Below, one piece after another: positions 44,615 through 55,856 of a stretch of DNA of 64,000 nucleotides; positions within the stretch are counted from its first letter, which is position 1; each line of letters begins with the position of its first letter. The stretch lies in NCBI GenBank assembly GCA_015501595.1, contig JADNRX010000080.1, positions 1-64,000 on the forward strand. Direction: 5' to 3'. The notes below the pieces were generated by a model. The model made no database searches. It saw nothing but the letters and a program-made list of their open reading frames with translations, and was not told where the DNA came from. The DNA is from Hymenopellis radicata (taxonomy: Eukaryota > Basidiomycota > Agaricomycetes > Agaricales > Physalacriaceae). The translations under genes and the position numbers were made by a program.

Positions 44615-45634
44615 TGTCTGCTTGTCTGCTTGTATGGTGAGAAGGAACAAACGGCTGTACTTAATCATGCGATGGGAATTGCAAGGCGCGCAGACAAGAA
44701 CACTCGATTGGCGATCCTCCATCGTGGCTCAAGACCCTCATATCGTCCATATTTCGACAGATATCTTCAATTTCCGCCACCCGGACAGCGAACGATGCAT
44801 GGACGGCCAGCAGCTTAGCGCTTAGGATCCGGTACTTCAACTCCGTCGCAGGGTCTGAATTCGTGAGCTTCGAGTCCCAGGAATCCTAGGGGCCGTACTT
44901 ATTCGATCCCTGAAGGTCCCAGGAACTAGGTATGTGCGCGTTGAGTACCATTTCGACATGACGATGCTGGCAGCATAGCTCACCGATGTTCCGTCAAAAG
45001 CGTCTAAACCATTCATAACAGTTCGAGGTCATCAAAATGGCATTTCTGGCAGTCGTTTGTTCCATAGAGATCGACTGACGTCCACGCGCGTGGTCACACT
45101 CTTGCCAACCGAAATCAATCAAGCTACGTATTCAATATTCAACATTCAATCGTTGCCTACTGACTGGGCTTGAGTCGGAGCCGAAATAATGGCACCACAA
45201 GTGTCGTCAAGAAGGCGGATTTCTGGAATCATCTCCTTCTCATTCGACCACCTGATTCATACAGAAGGAATGAGCATCGTTCTGTTCTGTTCTTTCGAAA
45301 GAGCTAGCAGGGCAAGTATGACAGATGCTGCAAAGTGTTCCCCTTCCAAAGTCGTGAAGAAGCTGATATAGTGAACAGTGTGGCGAGTTGTCGCCTATCA
45401 ATTCGGGTTTTGGCATCGCACGTAAGAGTCTCAAGGTTGCGTAAAACGAGTCAATTGCATCCCTGGACACGACAACGTCAAGACCTACTTAAAGCAGGAT
45501 GAAGGATCCGTTTGACTCAGAGACAAGATTAGAGGGATGTCGTCCGCGGAATCTAAAGCGAGTGACCAATGGTAAGAGAGCAAGTTCCATCCCCGACATC
45601 TCCAAGTAGTCGCCAATCACTAGCCAAAGTTAAT

Positions 45635-45642
45635 CTTTAGTC
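45635..45642. repeat. 8-bp target-site duplication, left copy
   Basis: CTTTAGTC directly abuts the outer end of the left inverted repeat; the identical octamer abuts the right end at 49103-49110. Confidence 0.9.
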
Positions 45643-45959
45643 CACCATGGTGTCCCACTATCCGGATCAAATGAGATTAGGAACACTACCCTGGTTCCAG
45701 GTCTGATTTGACCAGACTCAGCGCATTTGGGGGGGTTCGTTAAATGCTGTTAAACAGCGTGGACTTATATACTGCGTTTTATTCCTCTGGGCGGGTGGGA
45801 TGTCGGGCGCGCGCTTTCGGAATCCTCCGAGACTGACGTGACCTCGGATTCACGGGCCCGAACACCGTGTGCCGCTCATGAGCGGCGCTCACGTCATCCG
45901 CTCACTTTCCCATCCTCATCCCGATCACAAGCCCGCCTCCCGCTCATCGTCCCCCCGCC
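45643..45959 (+). repeat. Left terminal inverted repeat
   Basis: Starts with the palindrome CACCATGGTG, contains a G7 run, a TATATA-like word (45766-45772) that could be a TATA box, and a perfect 16-bp palindrome GCCGCTCATGAGCGGC at about 45871-45886. Confidence 0.9.
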
Positions 45960-46080
45960 ATTACTTAGAACTTCATGTAATTAAATCGGAAAAGATGCCA
46001 TTAATTTATGGATGAAAAAATACATCTAGCACGTCGCCGAAATGGCTAAGCAGAAAGCGGCGCAGGCGCACCGCCGCCAT

Positions 46081-46862
46081 TCACACACCCGGCCTAGAAG
46101 TGTCCATCTTGTCGGCGCCGTCGTTAATCATCTCGACCGAATTCAGCGCCCACTTCTTCTTTGCCGCCGCTGCTGTTGCACCCGCCCGTTTACTCCTCGC
46201 CCGCTTCGCCGCCTTGTTATCGTTCCCTTGACCGTAGCGCGCCTCTTGCGAGAACCGCGCCTCGGCCATCGCCTGCGTCTCTTTCGTTTGGATGTCCCTG
46301 GTAGCTAGAAAAACTTTCAATAGCAGGAATTTAATCATTAGAAGTGGAATCATACCTTGAGCTCTCTCCACAGACCAAAGCTCAAACGTATTGGGGGCGA
46401 AAATCTTGAGAGCCTCATAGCAGAATTCGCCAGCGTCTCCGCTCACGAGAATACGAGGAGTACCGATATCTGGTGGATGGCCCCGCACGCGCCGCGAACT
46501 ATTGTTGCCTTGATTCCTGTTAATAGCGCCTTCGAGTGAAGGGCGTCGATTCCTTGAGAGGGTAAGTATGAGAACAGAACATGCATAGAAATATGACGCA
46601 CCAAGCTCAATATAACCCCCCGTTGCGTTTCGCGCTCTCTCTCTGCGACACTTTTTCTCCCAACGGCCCTCTGAGAAGCTGTGCTCATACGGGCTGCGTC
46701 CCGACACTTATTTTGTCGTGCCATAGTCATCCCTGCTAGTCTAGCCTCTGGATATGCATGATGGTGGAGGCAGACCAACGGCGAGAGCCTGGCGTTCGGC
46801 AACTTCATTACCCTTAGATGCGGCGGTTCCAGCATGTCCTGCAGACGACGGCGGGTGGGCAT
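46081..46862 (-). CDS. Transposon-internal spliced ORF, product unrecognised
   Basis: Best part is the 3' end: exon 46356 upwards encodes GDAGEFCYEALKIFAPNTF and ELWSVERAQ, a GT-AG intron (46305-46355) follows, and the terminal exon 46081-46304 encodes ATRDIQTKETQAMAEARFSQ, then an Ala/Lys-rich KRARSKRAG segment and a stop. Upstream, from the Met at 46862, a basic stretch PTRRRLQDMLEPPHLRVMK is followed by MTMARQNKCRDAARM. The join between these halves near 46560-46630 is ambiguous: two frames are both plausible. A further upstream exon near 46970-47030 (GPKHIQLHGRIDNK) could belong. Basic composition suits a nucleic-acid binding protein. No DDE/D catalytic motif could be placed. Confidence 0.4.
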
Positions 46863-47500
46863 GGTAGGAAACGGATGGTCAGTTGTACCGGCATCGAAAG
46901 AGATCTGTCGAGAGTTGATACCAACAATCTCTAAGACTAAATGCTCACCTTATTGTCGATGCGACCATGGAGCTGAATATGTTTTGGGCCCGCGCTTAGC
47001 ACCGCCGCGAAGCGCGCTCTCTACGTCCTTAAAATGGGCGACTGGTGTTGCTGCTACTAGCCGTGGTTCGACGATAGACTTGACGATAGATGGACATGGT
47101 GGTGTGAGAGCGAACGAGCAAGGTTGGGTACTGCCATAAACGGCTGTACTGATCTGTTATGTAGCCAGTTTCCGAATCGACCATAAATCCTTTCCTCGCA
47201 GTTATTGCTTTCCACTTTGCTTTGGGGACACCAAGACCTGGTGGAAATTTAATAAGAAACATGTTAGTACAGATCTGTAGTGGCACTTCTGGTGCTCATG
47301 TAATTCTAATCCCAGAAACACAAATAATTCTTTCTGAACACGAAGCAAATACTGATCCATGCATGAACTATACTGATCATACCTCGAAACTTGGCAAATC
47401 TTGCTACCACCAGGCTTCAACCACATTTAATGCCTCACAATCGTTACTAATAGTTTCAGAAGGATCCAACGATGGTTCAAAAAGCCGCAAAACAAATAAA

Positions 47501-48079
47501 TTATGATTGTAAACTAGCTATAACCTCTAATTGACCTCTAAAGTCGAACGACCTCTCCTCTCGCGACGGGTCAGCGAGAGCCGTGTTTGAGTGAACGACG
47601 GGGGCTGACAGAATGTATCGGGTGCAATCGTGAGGAGCTTCGAAGTATAGCTTCCAATTCCAGAGCACGATGCTTCGAAGTTCATGGCTCCAAACGCGTC
47701 GGGGCAAGACGAGCCCCAAGTCGCGTCGTTCGGCTTGTCTACAAAGCACACCACGACTCGTCGGTGCACGTGGAGGACCGGTCGCACTTTCCTGAGCAGG
47801 GCTCAGCGTAAATTGAGTGAGCATAGAGGAAAGAACGAATCCCGGAATGTATCTGACGCGTGTGAAGCCTAAGGCATCGAGCTGGGCTGCAGCGCACTGC
47901 CGGCGTGCATGCAGAATAGCGCTGCCGCATACTGTGCAAGCAATGGTGGTGGTGGCCATGTCATGGTGGTGGCGCTCTGTGTGAAGATGCCTTCGGGTAA
48001 GGCTCGAATCGTCGCCGTCGTCCGTAGAGTCAACCTCTCCATTTATCGTTTCGGCCTCTTGTTCAATGGTACACGCCAA
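47501..48079 (-). CDS. Transposon-internal ORF with CxxC motif, product unrecognised
   Basis: 192 codons open on the minus strand. The N-terminal third is acidic then His-rich (HTERHHHDM), followed by CTVCGSAILHARRQC, a CxxC plus Cys pattern that could bind zinc. A second frame across 47527-47790 (VDKPNDATWGSSCPD, CSGIGSYTSK) also looks protein-like, so an intron may switch frames. Together with the basic ORFs on either side, this may be one spliced gene covering most of the element. A third candidate piece is the minus-strand frame at 48467-48706, which lacks an ATG (RRAVRLGRELIFSNDAAYQ). Confidence 0.33.
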   Translation of the reverse strand: MACTIEQEAETINGEVDSTDDGDDSSLTRRHLHTERHHHDMATTTIACTVCGSAILHARRQCAAAQLDALGFTRVRYIPGFVLSSMLTQFTLSPAQESATGPPRAPTSRGVLCRQAERRDLGLVLPRRVWSHELRSIVLWNWKLYFEAPHDCTRYILSAPVVHSNTALADPSREERSFDFRGQLEVIASLQS

Positions 48080-48786
48080 TCAACGGCCATCTGTCCGAGT
48101 TCGACTCTGGCAGCCTGGAGGAGGATGATGCGATGATGTAGGGGCTGCAAACGGCCCCGCTACGCGTTGAGCGGCCACAGAATCCCAGAAAAGAGGTCAT
48201 CTATCCTGGCAGGAAGCTTGGTGAGCTTGATAGCTGACTTTTTGTTCTCTCCAGGACTGTGGCGCATCCCACCGCGTTTCACTGTGCGCTGGACCCAGGG
48301 TTGAGTCCGTCCGCACAGCATTGAAGCGTATTGAGAGGCGCCGCTGCCTAAGAGAGAGCAGGGAGTAGGCGGAGGACTTACTTTGGTTGGTGCCCACAGG
48401 CAAGTGTGGTCCGGACATTCTCCCGTTCTAGGATGAGTTACTACCGAATTCGCTGCTCGCGCTCAACTATGCGTCCGATTTGCGTTGCGAATGCATCGTG
48501 GTGAGGTCGGGGCACGCCGGTAGCTGCGCGGCTCTGAGCGCTGTCGAGTCGGGATGCAAGAAGGGATATTTGCCTTTTTCGGCAGCTTGGAGCTGATAGG
48601 CGGCGTCATTGGAGAAGATAAGCTCACGACCAAGTCGTACAGCGCGCCGGCAATCCTCAAAGCCATGAAGCCTCGGGAAAAAGGCAGCGGGTCGTGTTCG
48701 CGCCACCGCGCCATCCGCTGCTTAACTTGCGTGGTCGTGAATTTATTACATGTGTTGCGAATTTATTAGATGAAGTATCAGGAAAC

Positions 48787-49102
48787 GGCGGGGGACGATG
48801 AGCGGGAGGCGGGGTGGTGATCGGGATGAAGATGGGAAAGTGAGCGGATGACGTGAGCGCCGCTCATGAGCGGCACACGGTGTTCGGGCCCGTGAATCCG
48901 AGGTCACGTCAGTCTCGGAGGATTCCGAAAGCGCGCGCCCGACATCCCACCCGCCCAGAGGAATAAGACGCAGTATATAAGTCCACGCTGTTTAACAGCA
49001 TTTAACGAACCCCCCCAAATGCGCTGAGTCTGGTCAAATCAGACCTGGAACCAGGGTAGTGTTCCTAATCTCATTTGATCCGGATAGTGGGACACCATGG
49101 TG
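48787..49102 (-). repeat. Right terminal inverted repeat
   Basis: Inverted, near-perfect copy of 45643-45959, with the same terminal palindrome, homopolymer run and internal 16-bp palindrome. Confidence 0.9.
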
Positions 49103-49110
49103 CTTTAGTC
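49103..49110. repeat. 8-bp target-site duplication, right copy
   Basis: CTTTAGTC, identical to 45635-45642 on the other side of the element. Confidence 0.9.
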
Positions 49111-49352
49111 TAGACAACCAACACGTATTTACAGATCAAAAAATGTACATAACAAAGCGCATCACATTCCCACCACATAGGATAACATATAATGTATCAA
49201 TTCAACGGGGTAACATAGAGAGACGTAAAAGAAAGACGTTGAAAAGGGGTAGTAGGTGGACCAAAAAAATACGGAAAGATATATATAACAAAGCCAATGT
49301 GTTCCGAGGGGGCGATAATAATGCGTAGACCGAAAAGAAAAGAGATGTGCAG

Positions 49353-50782
49353 TTATAGGAGGCCACATTCCCGGAGATGGAGCTGTAGCAGGATGTCTTG
49401 GATGGCACTGAGCACAACTGTAGAGCGAAGACGTTATCAGCAAGCAGATGAGGGGGAAAATGCTAGACGAACATTTAATTTGTTGTGTGTCAGTGGCACA
49501 AGTATAATGTGCGTAAATCTGTTTCGTTGCTGCGCTCTGGTTCAAGCTGACGAATCGGTGGAGCAAGAAGTCACAGGCAGCATCGTAGTTGTCGCCACCT
49601 ACGAGGAGTGAGGACGCATAAGAATTCGAAGACTATGGAGCGTACCAGAATAGTCGGGGAAGTAGTCGCCTAGCGGTGACCGAGGGAGCTTCTCAGCGAA
49701 CAAATCGATCTTGTTCAGGAAGAGAATCTAGAAGACTAGTCAGAGACTGACGAAGAGAAAGAGGGCAGGTATACGTACTATCGAAGTCTTCACGAACCAC
49801 CGAGAGTTGCATATTGAATCGAAGAGGGTAAGAGCTTCTTGCATACGGTTCTAGGACGTGTTAGCAGATCATTCGAATTGCTTAGGAATAGGGACTTACG
49901 ACGCTCTCATCTTCGTACAACATCTGGTCGTATTCGCTCAAACTGACCAAGAAAACCAAAGCCGTGACATTTTCGAAGCAGTGAATCCACTTCTTTCGCT
50001 CTGAACGCTGACCACCAACGTCGAAAAGCTTGTATGTCAACTCGCCAACCTTGAAGGTTGTCTCCGTGATGCCGGTGGTCTTGACGCGAGAGCGAAGAAT
50101 ATCTTGGTCGGTGGGGAGGTATCCGGGGGCAGACATTCGGTCCAGGGAGTTGAAGTAGTATACTGCAGAGTCGTTAAGCTGGAACTCTCTTGAGCGACGA
50201 ACGGCTTCGCGAACGCCGTTGTCCCTCCACAGAGATTTGAGGGCATCAACCACATCCCGAGGCATAGTATCGGAGTCCAATTGACCGGGAAGAGCGAGAA
50301 TGGTAGCCTTGCGCGCATCATTCTGGGGGGATAGCGTAAGATCCAGCAGTGGCAACGCATCAAGAATGGCACTGTGGTTGGTAAGGTGAGTGTCATGAAT
50401 CGCTATAGGAGGTGTTGACAAACCGCATGGACTGAATTGTGTTCGAAAATATGATTTCTTTGTACGAGTCCCGCTCTTGGTCGTTGTACCCTCCGTGGTG
50501 AATCAGTTTCATTTGCTTGAGCACCGTCGACTAGAGACGTTGTGAGCGGGGGCAAAAACAAAAGTGGGCATGGTGCTCACCTTTCCTGACTCTCCAGCAC
50601 CGAGGAGAAGCATTTTAATCTCGTTCTTAGCCATCATCCTGTCTTTCTTGAGCTGGTTTTCAATTTCGTCGTTGCCTTATGCCATTAGTGAGTATCGCGG
50701 GCCGCGACCAGTAGAGTAGTCAGGAGCACATACGGGCCTTGGCCTGAGGATCCTCGCCTTGACTTGATTGGCAGCAACCCAT
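49353..50782 (-). CDS. Heterotrimeric G-protein alpha subunit
   Basis: About 350 aa. Starts MGCCQSSQ, an N-myristoylation site with palmitoylatable cysteines. G1 GAGESGKST is made across an intron; G2 [11 protein letters not shown] with the Arg and Thr switch residues; G3 [14 protein letters not shown]4 FLNKIDL; G5 TCATDT. The C-terminus ends ECGLL: a Cys four residues from the end is the hallmark of Gi-like, pertussis-toxin-type fungal subunits, normally coupled to pheromone or nutrient receptors. Minus-strand exons join through GT-AG introns, for example after GESGK, after SIQ/SMR, after EDESV, after VKTS and after QQIK; the last exon ends at TAA 49353-49355. Assignment to a named fungal Gpa subgroup is not made. 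Confidence 0.93.
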
Positions 50783-51454
50783 GGTTTAGCAGGCGATTAT
50801 GAGGAAAGGATTAAAATGATGAAGGAATGGACAGAGTTGCGCCGCGGCGACGATGTGTACAGACAATTGTGATGGGAAAAACGAGAGGCTTAGAAAAGGG
50901 CCGACCGCCATCAAACCTGTCTGCTTATGGAGCATTTTCACACGCCACCTCGGCCTCTCCTTGTCAACGAAATACAAGTCCATCGTACCTCCTATGTTCG
51001 TTATTTCAACACTGCTATTTAAATTACTTTTTTCTTGCTGCTATCCGCCCCACAGCGGTCACCAATGGTTTGGTTCCACAAACGAGCTCTCTATCATGCA
51101 ATCACGCTCTGATAGAGTTTGCATCGACCTGATGCGACCCGCGTGCGTTCTAGACCTTTTTCGCTCTATTTTTCTCACCCATGTTTTCTTGTTCCCCCAG
51201 TGGATTCCTGCTCTGTACCGTACTTTCCATCGTCTTTTTGGCTTCAAACTGTTGGTTTTCGGTGCTATCTTTGACACACTACATTGAAATTCAACTTACC
51301 CATTTGTTACCCATCATCTTCTGCCGCGATCATATTTCTCGTCCCAAGTTGAACTGTCCCAACAATCTCCGCAAACGTCGGTGACACACAAGTGAAAACC
51401 GGCGTGCTTCTCAGCGTATACATTCACTGTGTATAGTCGCGAGTTCTTCGTCCC

Positions 51455-51510
51455 CGATTCGGGGAGCTTCTCTGTTCCCCGATTCGGGGGAGCTTCTCTG
51501 TTCCCCGCAA
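51455..51510. repeat. Two-copy tandem repeat of about 27 bp
   Basis: The unit CCCCGATTCGGGGAGCTTCT plus CTGTTC occurs twice head to tail, the second copy with one extra G. Each unit starts with the palindrome CCCCGATTCGGGG or a near copy. Confidence 0.75.
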
Positions 51511-51739
51511 AACGGACCGCTGTTCAAAAGTTCCAATCCAGGACCTATCGTTGCGGGTTTATTCTGTCCTGCTGATCTTTGGCTGATCTTGATCAGCTCT
51601 TGTTTGGACCTTACGCGTTGTGGACTCGAGCGCGGCTGTAACACAAGGATATCATCATGGAAGACGGTTGGTTTTAGGCTCTTGATCCTTGATGGACGTC
51701 GACTTGAAGCGAAGCGCGTATCAATGAATGTATGTCGCG

Positions 51740-52013
51740 CTAATCCTTGAGACGAGTAAGATCTACATGGACGGACCAGCTCCAAGTGCCTCAAACAAGT
51801 CGGAATGACGGCAAGTAGGGGCGACTGACAGCTACCGCGGCCGTGGCGGTCTTGAATCTTGATGCTGAAATTGCGAACCGCCGGCTCTTCAGTGATGTTA
51901 TTATGGCGATAAGTAGCCTCTGGAGTCGTAGTCATTGTACCGAAGCGGGTATCAAAGTATTCGGTGTACCAGGCACTGGAAGTTACGGAAACACGTCGTA
52001 ACGTCCGTAACAT
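51740..52013 (-). CDS. Possible small spliced ORF, unrecognised
   Basis: Minus strand, Met at 52013. Exon A (51836-52013) encodes WYTEYFDTRFGTMTTTPEA, then RNFSIKIQDRHGR; a GT-AG intron (51790-51835) leads to exon B (51740-51789) encoding TWSWSVHVDLTRLKD and a stop. The text reads like a folded domain, and may be the 3' end of a gene whose 5' exons are lost under the neighbouring plus-strand gene. No family recognised. Confidence 0.33.
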
Positions 52014-52220
52014 TCGTAGAGAGTCAGAATATCGTCTGGATATTGTTGAAACTCATTGAAATGTTTTGAGTTTTGTTCAAGTTGAACGTTCGGCATGAGG
52101 TTGCCGGCGGGTGCGATTTGTTCCGATGACGTGGTCTACCCGGGGTACCGGCGTTGTTATTCAGTAAGGCTGTGTTTCCCTGCCAGTGACTTTCACACCA
52201 TCGAACAAGCCAAAGTAGGC

Positions 52221-54508
52221 ATGACTGCTTCGACTCGCGCGGCAACTCATTCGGCGGCAAAGTCAAACGCAAAGACCACTTCCAACAAGGTCCACAATGC
52301 TGCCGCCGCAAAGATCCCAAGGAATCCCCATCCCGCAGCACTAAAGGCGACCCAGCGACGACGACCAAACCGACAAAGAGGACAAGGACGGCGGCTAGGT
52401 CTTCCTCCCAGTCGGCTGCCAAAGCTCCTTCACCAACTGCGACAGTCCTCGCTGGAACAAAGTCCCTTCCGATACCAAAGACGACGATACCCACCCGAAC
52501 GACGACTTCGGCAGTACAGATACCGAATACAGTGATACCGCCCTCGCCCCGAGCACAACGCTATGACAAGCGCAAGCGCATCGCTGAGGACTGCTCAGAG
52601 GGCAGGACAGCCAAGCGCTGCCGCTCCAGGTGCGTGCAGACGACTTTTTTGTTGCCCAGGCTGAGCGCCTAAAGCAGCAGCAAGTCCACGCCTGCGTCTC
52701 CCATACCCTCCACTTCCAAGGTTACCCTCGACATGGATGTCGACAGGTATGGCACCGTTGTTTTTCTTGTCCTCGTCGGTGTTGAACTGGCTATAGTCTG
52801 GAACCATCCACAGTGGCGTTAACGTCGAAAACGACTTTAGACGATACCTTTCCTTGCTCTACAAGCGATTCATCGAAGGCTGTCGACTGCGACATGGACG
52901 TGCATGATCAAGAGAGCCAGCTCTGTGATGGAACGGAAACTGCTCATTTGCAGCCTGACACCAACGTGCATGCACTCAGTCTTATTACCGCATCCGCTAA
53001 AGGAAAAGCCCCAATTATTTGGTACGTGAACCCTTCCTGTTAACTTCCGGTCATCTAATATTCATCTAGTGCGGCGGAGGATAGTGAACAATCTGTTCGG
53101 AAGCGAAAGGCTGTGGTGGATGATTACCCCCAGACCCAATCCTTGACGGAAAATAATATTTCTCAAGGCCTCTACACTCCAATTGAAGTAGTGTGCCATG
53201 TACAAACTCCCTCAAACGAGACTTCACAACGAAGGTAAATGCCTTGGACCTTGCCTTGATGCATCTGTTGACAACATTCTAGCCCATCGCCACCCAGTGA
53301 TGAAGACGGGTAAGGAATTCCATCTCTTCCAGTTGCCTCAGCTAATCCTCCCAGAAGTAGCAGCGAGTCTTCGGATGACATGCTCACCGAAACCCCGATG
53401 CTGACGGCATCTTTGTCCTCCATACAGCACCTGCATCGCCCCCTTCACCACCTCCCGCTACTCCTTATCCTAATATCACCGCAGATAGCTTTGTACCCGA
53501 GCGTCCTACCCGCTTATCTCCCCTTTCATGCACATCCTTTACACTTGCCGACCATGCGTCTTCGTCGCCAGCCGACATGGACGCTGATGCGGACTTGGAC
53601 GAAGAATACGATGATAGGAACGAGGTTACCTCGGATAACTTCTCTGCGCTTCCGCGCAGGCAGCATAGAGTCGATCCAGACCTGTGGAAGCTGACCATGC
53701 AGCATCGGGTTTCCCGAATTACGGAAAGCTATACCATGGATCTTATTCGTGAGCTCGTCGAAGAGGAGGCGGCGCGTCTACGTGATTACAGGGACGAAGA
53801 GCCCTACGACTTTGAGCTGGATGAATCAGACGAGGAATCGGATGAATGGGAGAGTGTGGCAGAGAAGGCGAGAGAGCCCGAGATGATAGTCTTTTCGGCA
53901 GCGTCTTCGCCAGAACCCATAGTGCAAGACGAAGTCAACCCTCAGCCATATCCGCCAAAGGTTGACGATTCTTCGTTGGTGTGGCCACCCCGAGATTGAA
54001 CACGATCCGTGTTCCAGACCTCTTTGGGTTCAGCGAGGGATGGAGGGTGCGTGGCACGCCCGTGGATCGCACTAGACGTGCTGTCTGGGCTTCGCCTATG
54101 ACGCCTCGGTTTAACACCGCGTCTCCTGCGCAGCTGTACAATCCTCCGCAGACTTTCATCCCGTTCACGCCTTCGCCTCCCACGTCGCCCCCGCTCCAGA
54201 CGTTCGCACCACAGTACACTCAAGCCCCGCCTCCTTCTCCGACCTCCTTCTCGCCTTCGTTTGCTTCGAGTTCCGAGCACTCGACTTTTCCGCCTTTAGA
54301 GATAGATCCCACGTTATGGGACCAGTTTATAGAGACGCTGAAGAGTGATACGTTTGTCGATGCGGTCCCTCGTGACGCACAGAACATCTCTTCACCGCCG
54401 CCGTTTGTAGACCCTGGGGTTGGAGTGGTTAGTGGCGCTAATGGTCTTTATACCGGGCCTGTCGAGAGCTTTACGGAGATGCTCTACGCCACCGAAGAAG
54501 CGTTTTAG
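52221..54508 (+). CDS. Disordered, probably nuclear protein of unknown function, with three single-base frame breaks
   Basis: Six exons: 52221-52629, 52678-52746, 52797-53021, 53070-53234, 53283-53309, 53355-54508; about 683 aa if three bases are added. Features: Ala/Thr/Lys-rich start TASTRAATHSAAKSNAKTTS, a bipartite-looking nuclear signal YDKRKRIAEDC...TAKRCRS, RKRKAVVDD, long Ser/Pro/Thr stretches, an acidic zone (DADADLDEEYDD; ELDESDEESDEWES) and a Pro/Phe-rich C-terminus. All introns keep phase 2. The frame is lost at 52310-52312 (AAA), 53393-53396 (CCCC) and 53988-53991 (CCCC); one extra base at each run gives a continuous, compositionally uniform protein to the TAG at 54508. No domain recognised. 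Confidence 0.6.
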
Positions 54509-55856
54509 CTTCATAGTTTTCGTCGCACATATATATTATCTACCTGTTCATATGCATACCTGTCTCTGTACCATTTGTTGTCATATTTGTTTGTAACTTG
54601 GGTTATTCGATTGTTCATGGATGTCTACACGAACGAGAGGTGAATTGTTCATTGTAGCCGCTAGCACGAAATGAACAGAAAAGTGCTAGAGAATCTCAAG
54701 TAACACTCCAGATGTGCGGGCACTGAGGACTTGGTAAAAATCTCATTGTAGTGTTGGGTGCAAGAGGCAGTTAGAAAGTCTGATTCTCGCAGAGTGGTAG
54801 TTAAATCTATGAGTGGTCGATTACAGAGTACACTTCTTCCGGCCTACTGTTAGTGAGGTTCTCCGCATCCGTCGCTTAGAGTACTTTCTCGACGCGAAGG
54901 ACGAAAGTTCTGGTTCGAAGACGTTTTCTCACATTCCACAGCCCCAGGATATGCCAACTCCGTCGTTACAATTTGCGTGACGCCCGTTTCACCAATGACC
55001 ATTCGCTGACCTCAAGTATGGTTATGTTGCAGGAAGAAAAAACCATCACGACGCAGCGGCCAAAGACGTGTCTTTGCGTTCACCTTGACGAAACGTACCG
55101 ATCAAGAGACGAGAGACGCCACACTGTCCTGTACTTGTAACAAACCTCCTACCTCTTTCAGTTCAGTCTTGCCTGAGAAAGTACACCCATCAGTCAATTT
55201 CATGCCTTCTGCTTTCGTGAGTAGGTTGAGCCTCAAAAACCCAGCCTGAGACAGGACTGGCGCGCTACTCTCTGTAACGGCGTCAATCATGACAAGACAA
55301 TGCCTGGAAAACGAGGCATCCACTTTCGACAATATGAATACTATCTACTGTTCTCGTTCTCCTTCGAGCTTGCTTGCCATGTTAAGCATGCGGCTACATT
55401 AGTATCGATTGCTCTCCCCGCGAAAGATCAGTGCTTCTATAGGCACCGGATCGCACACTTGCCTCGGGATTATCGCGCGCTATGATGGCCAACTGGTTCA
55501 CTTTGCAGCTATGTCGTTCTAGGCAAGTGTATTCCATTCGCCTTGAGGCCGCCATGTTCTCCCTTGTATGAATTTCCCGGTCCCGAAGTACAGACTGCAG
55601 ACTTCAGTTCTCATATCAGAACTTCAAGGAGAGGTTGCATAAACGTCACAGGAGTATCAGGACACCGGTCAACCTAAGTGGCGGTCAGGGCGTTTAAAGG
55701 GCACTAGGTTAACGCTTGCCAACGGTGCCGTACCTAAACAAAGCAGCATGACAAACGGTCACATGCAAAGCATGCATCTATGCTGTGTGATGAGCTGCAG
55801 CTTGCTGAGAAACAGATAGGGCCACGACCCACCGTATCAGCCCAAAAATTGCATCC
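54509..55856. other. Intergenic region, no supported gene
   Basis: 1.3 kb between the 3' ends of convergent genes. ORFs of 60-76 codons are without motifs. Confidence 0.5.

Larger units (their letters stand above)
44253..45642. other. Accessory intergenic region
   Basis: Between duplicated copy 2 and the transposon. Apart from a possible 44-codon spliced ORF (listed), no gene is visible. Its last 8 bases (45635-45642) are the left target-site duplication of the transposon. Confidence 0.45.
45643..49102. mobile_element. Complete 3.46-kb DNA transposon with long terminal inverted repeats
   Basis: Both ends begin CACCATGGTGTCCCACTATC reading inwards and stay nearly identical for about 317 bp (45643-45959 against 48787-49102, inverted), with only a handful of mismatches and one C indel. 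The exact 8-bp direct repeat CTTTAGTC flanks the element. Eight-base duplications are made by hAT, P, KDZ/Zisupton-type and some other transposases; the very long inverted repeats recall MULE-like elements, which usually duplicate 9-11 bp. The interior carries spliced ORFs (minus strand) without a transposase family I can recognise. Near-identity of the ends argues for recent insertion. Superfamily therefore open. Confidence 0.92.
50783..52220. other. Intergenic region with short ORF and tandem repeat
   Basis: Promoter side of the G-alpha gene is pyrimidine-rich. Contains a two-copy repeat at 51455-51510 and a possible small spliced ORF at 51740-52013, both listed. Nothing else is supported. 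Confidence 0.45.

Noticed and set aside
45643..49102. Reading the inverted repeats as LTRs or a simple palindrome artefact
   Set aside because: The repeats are inverted, not direct, and are bounded exactly by an 8-bp target-site duplication, which fits a DNA transposon only.
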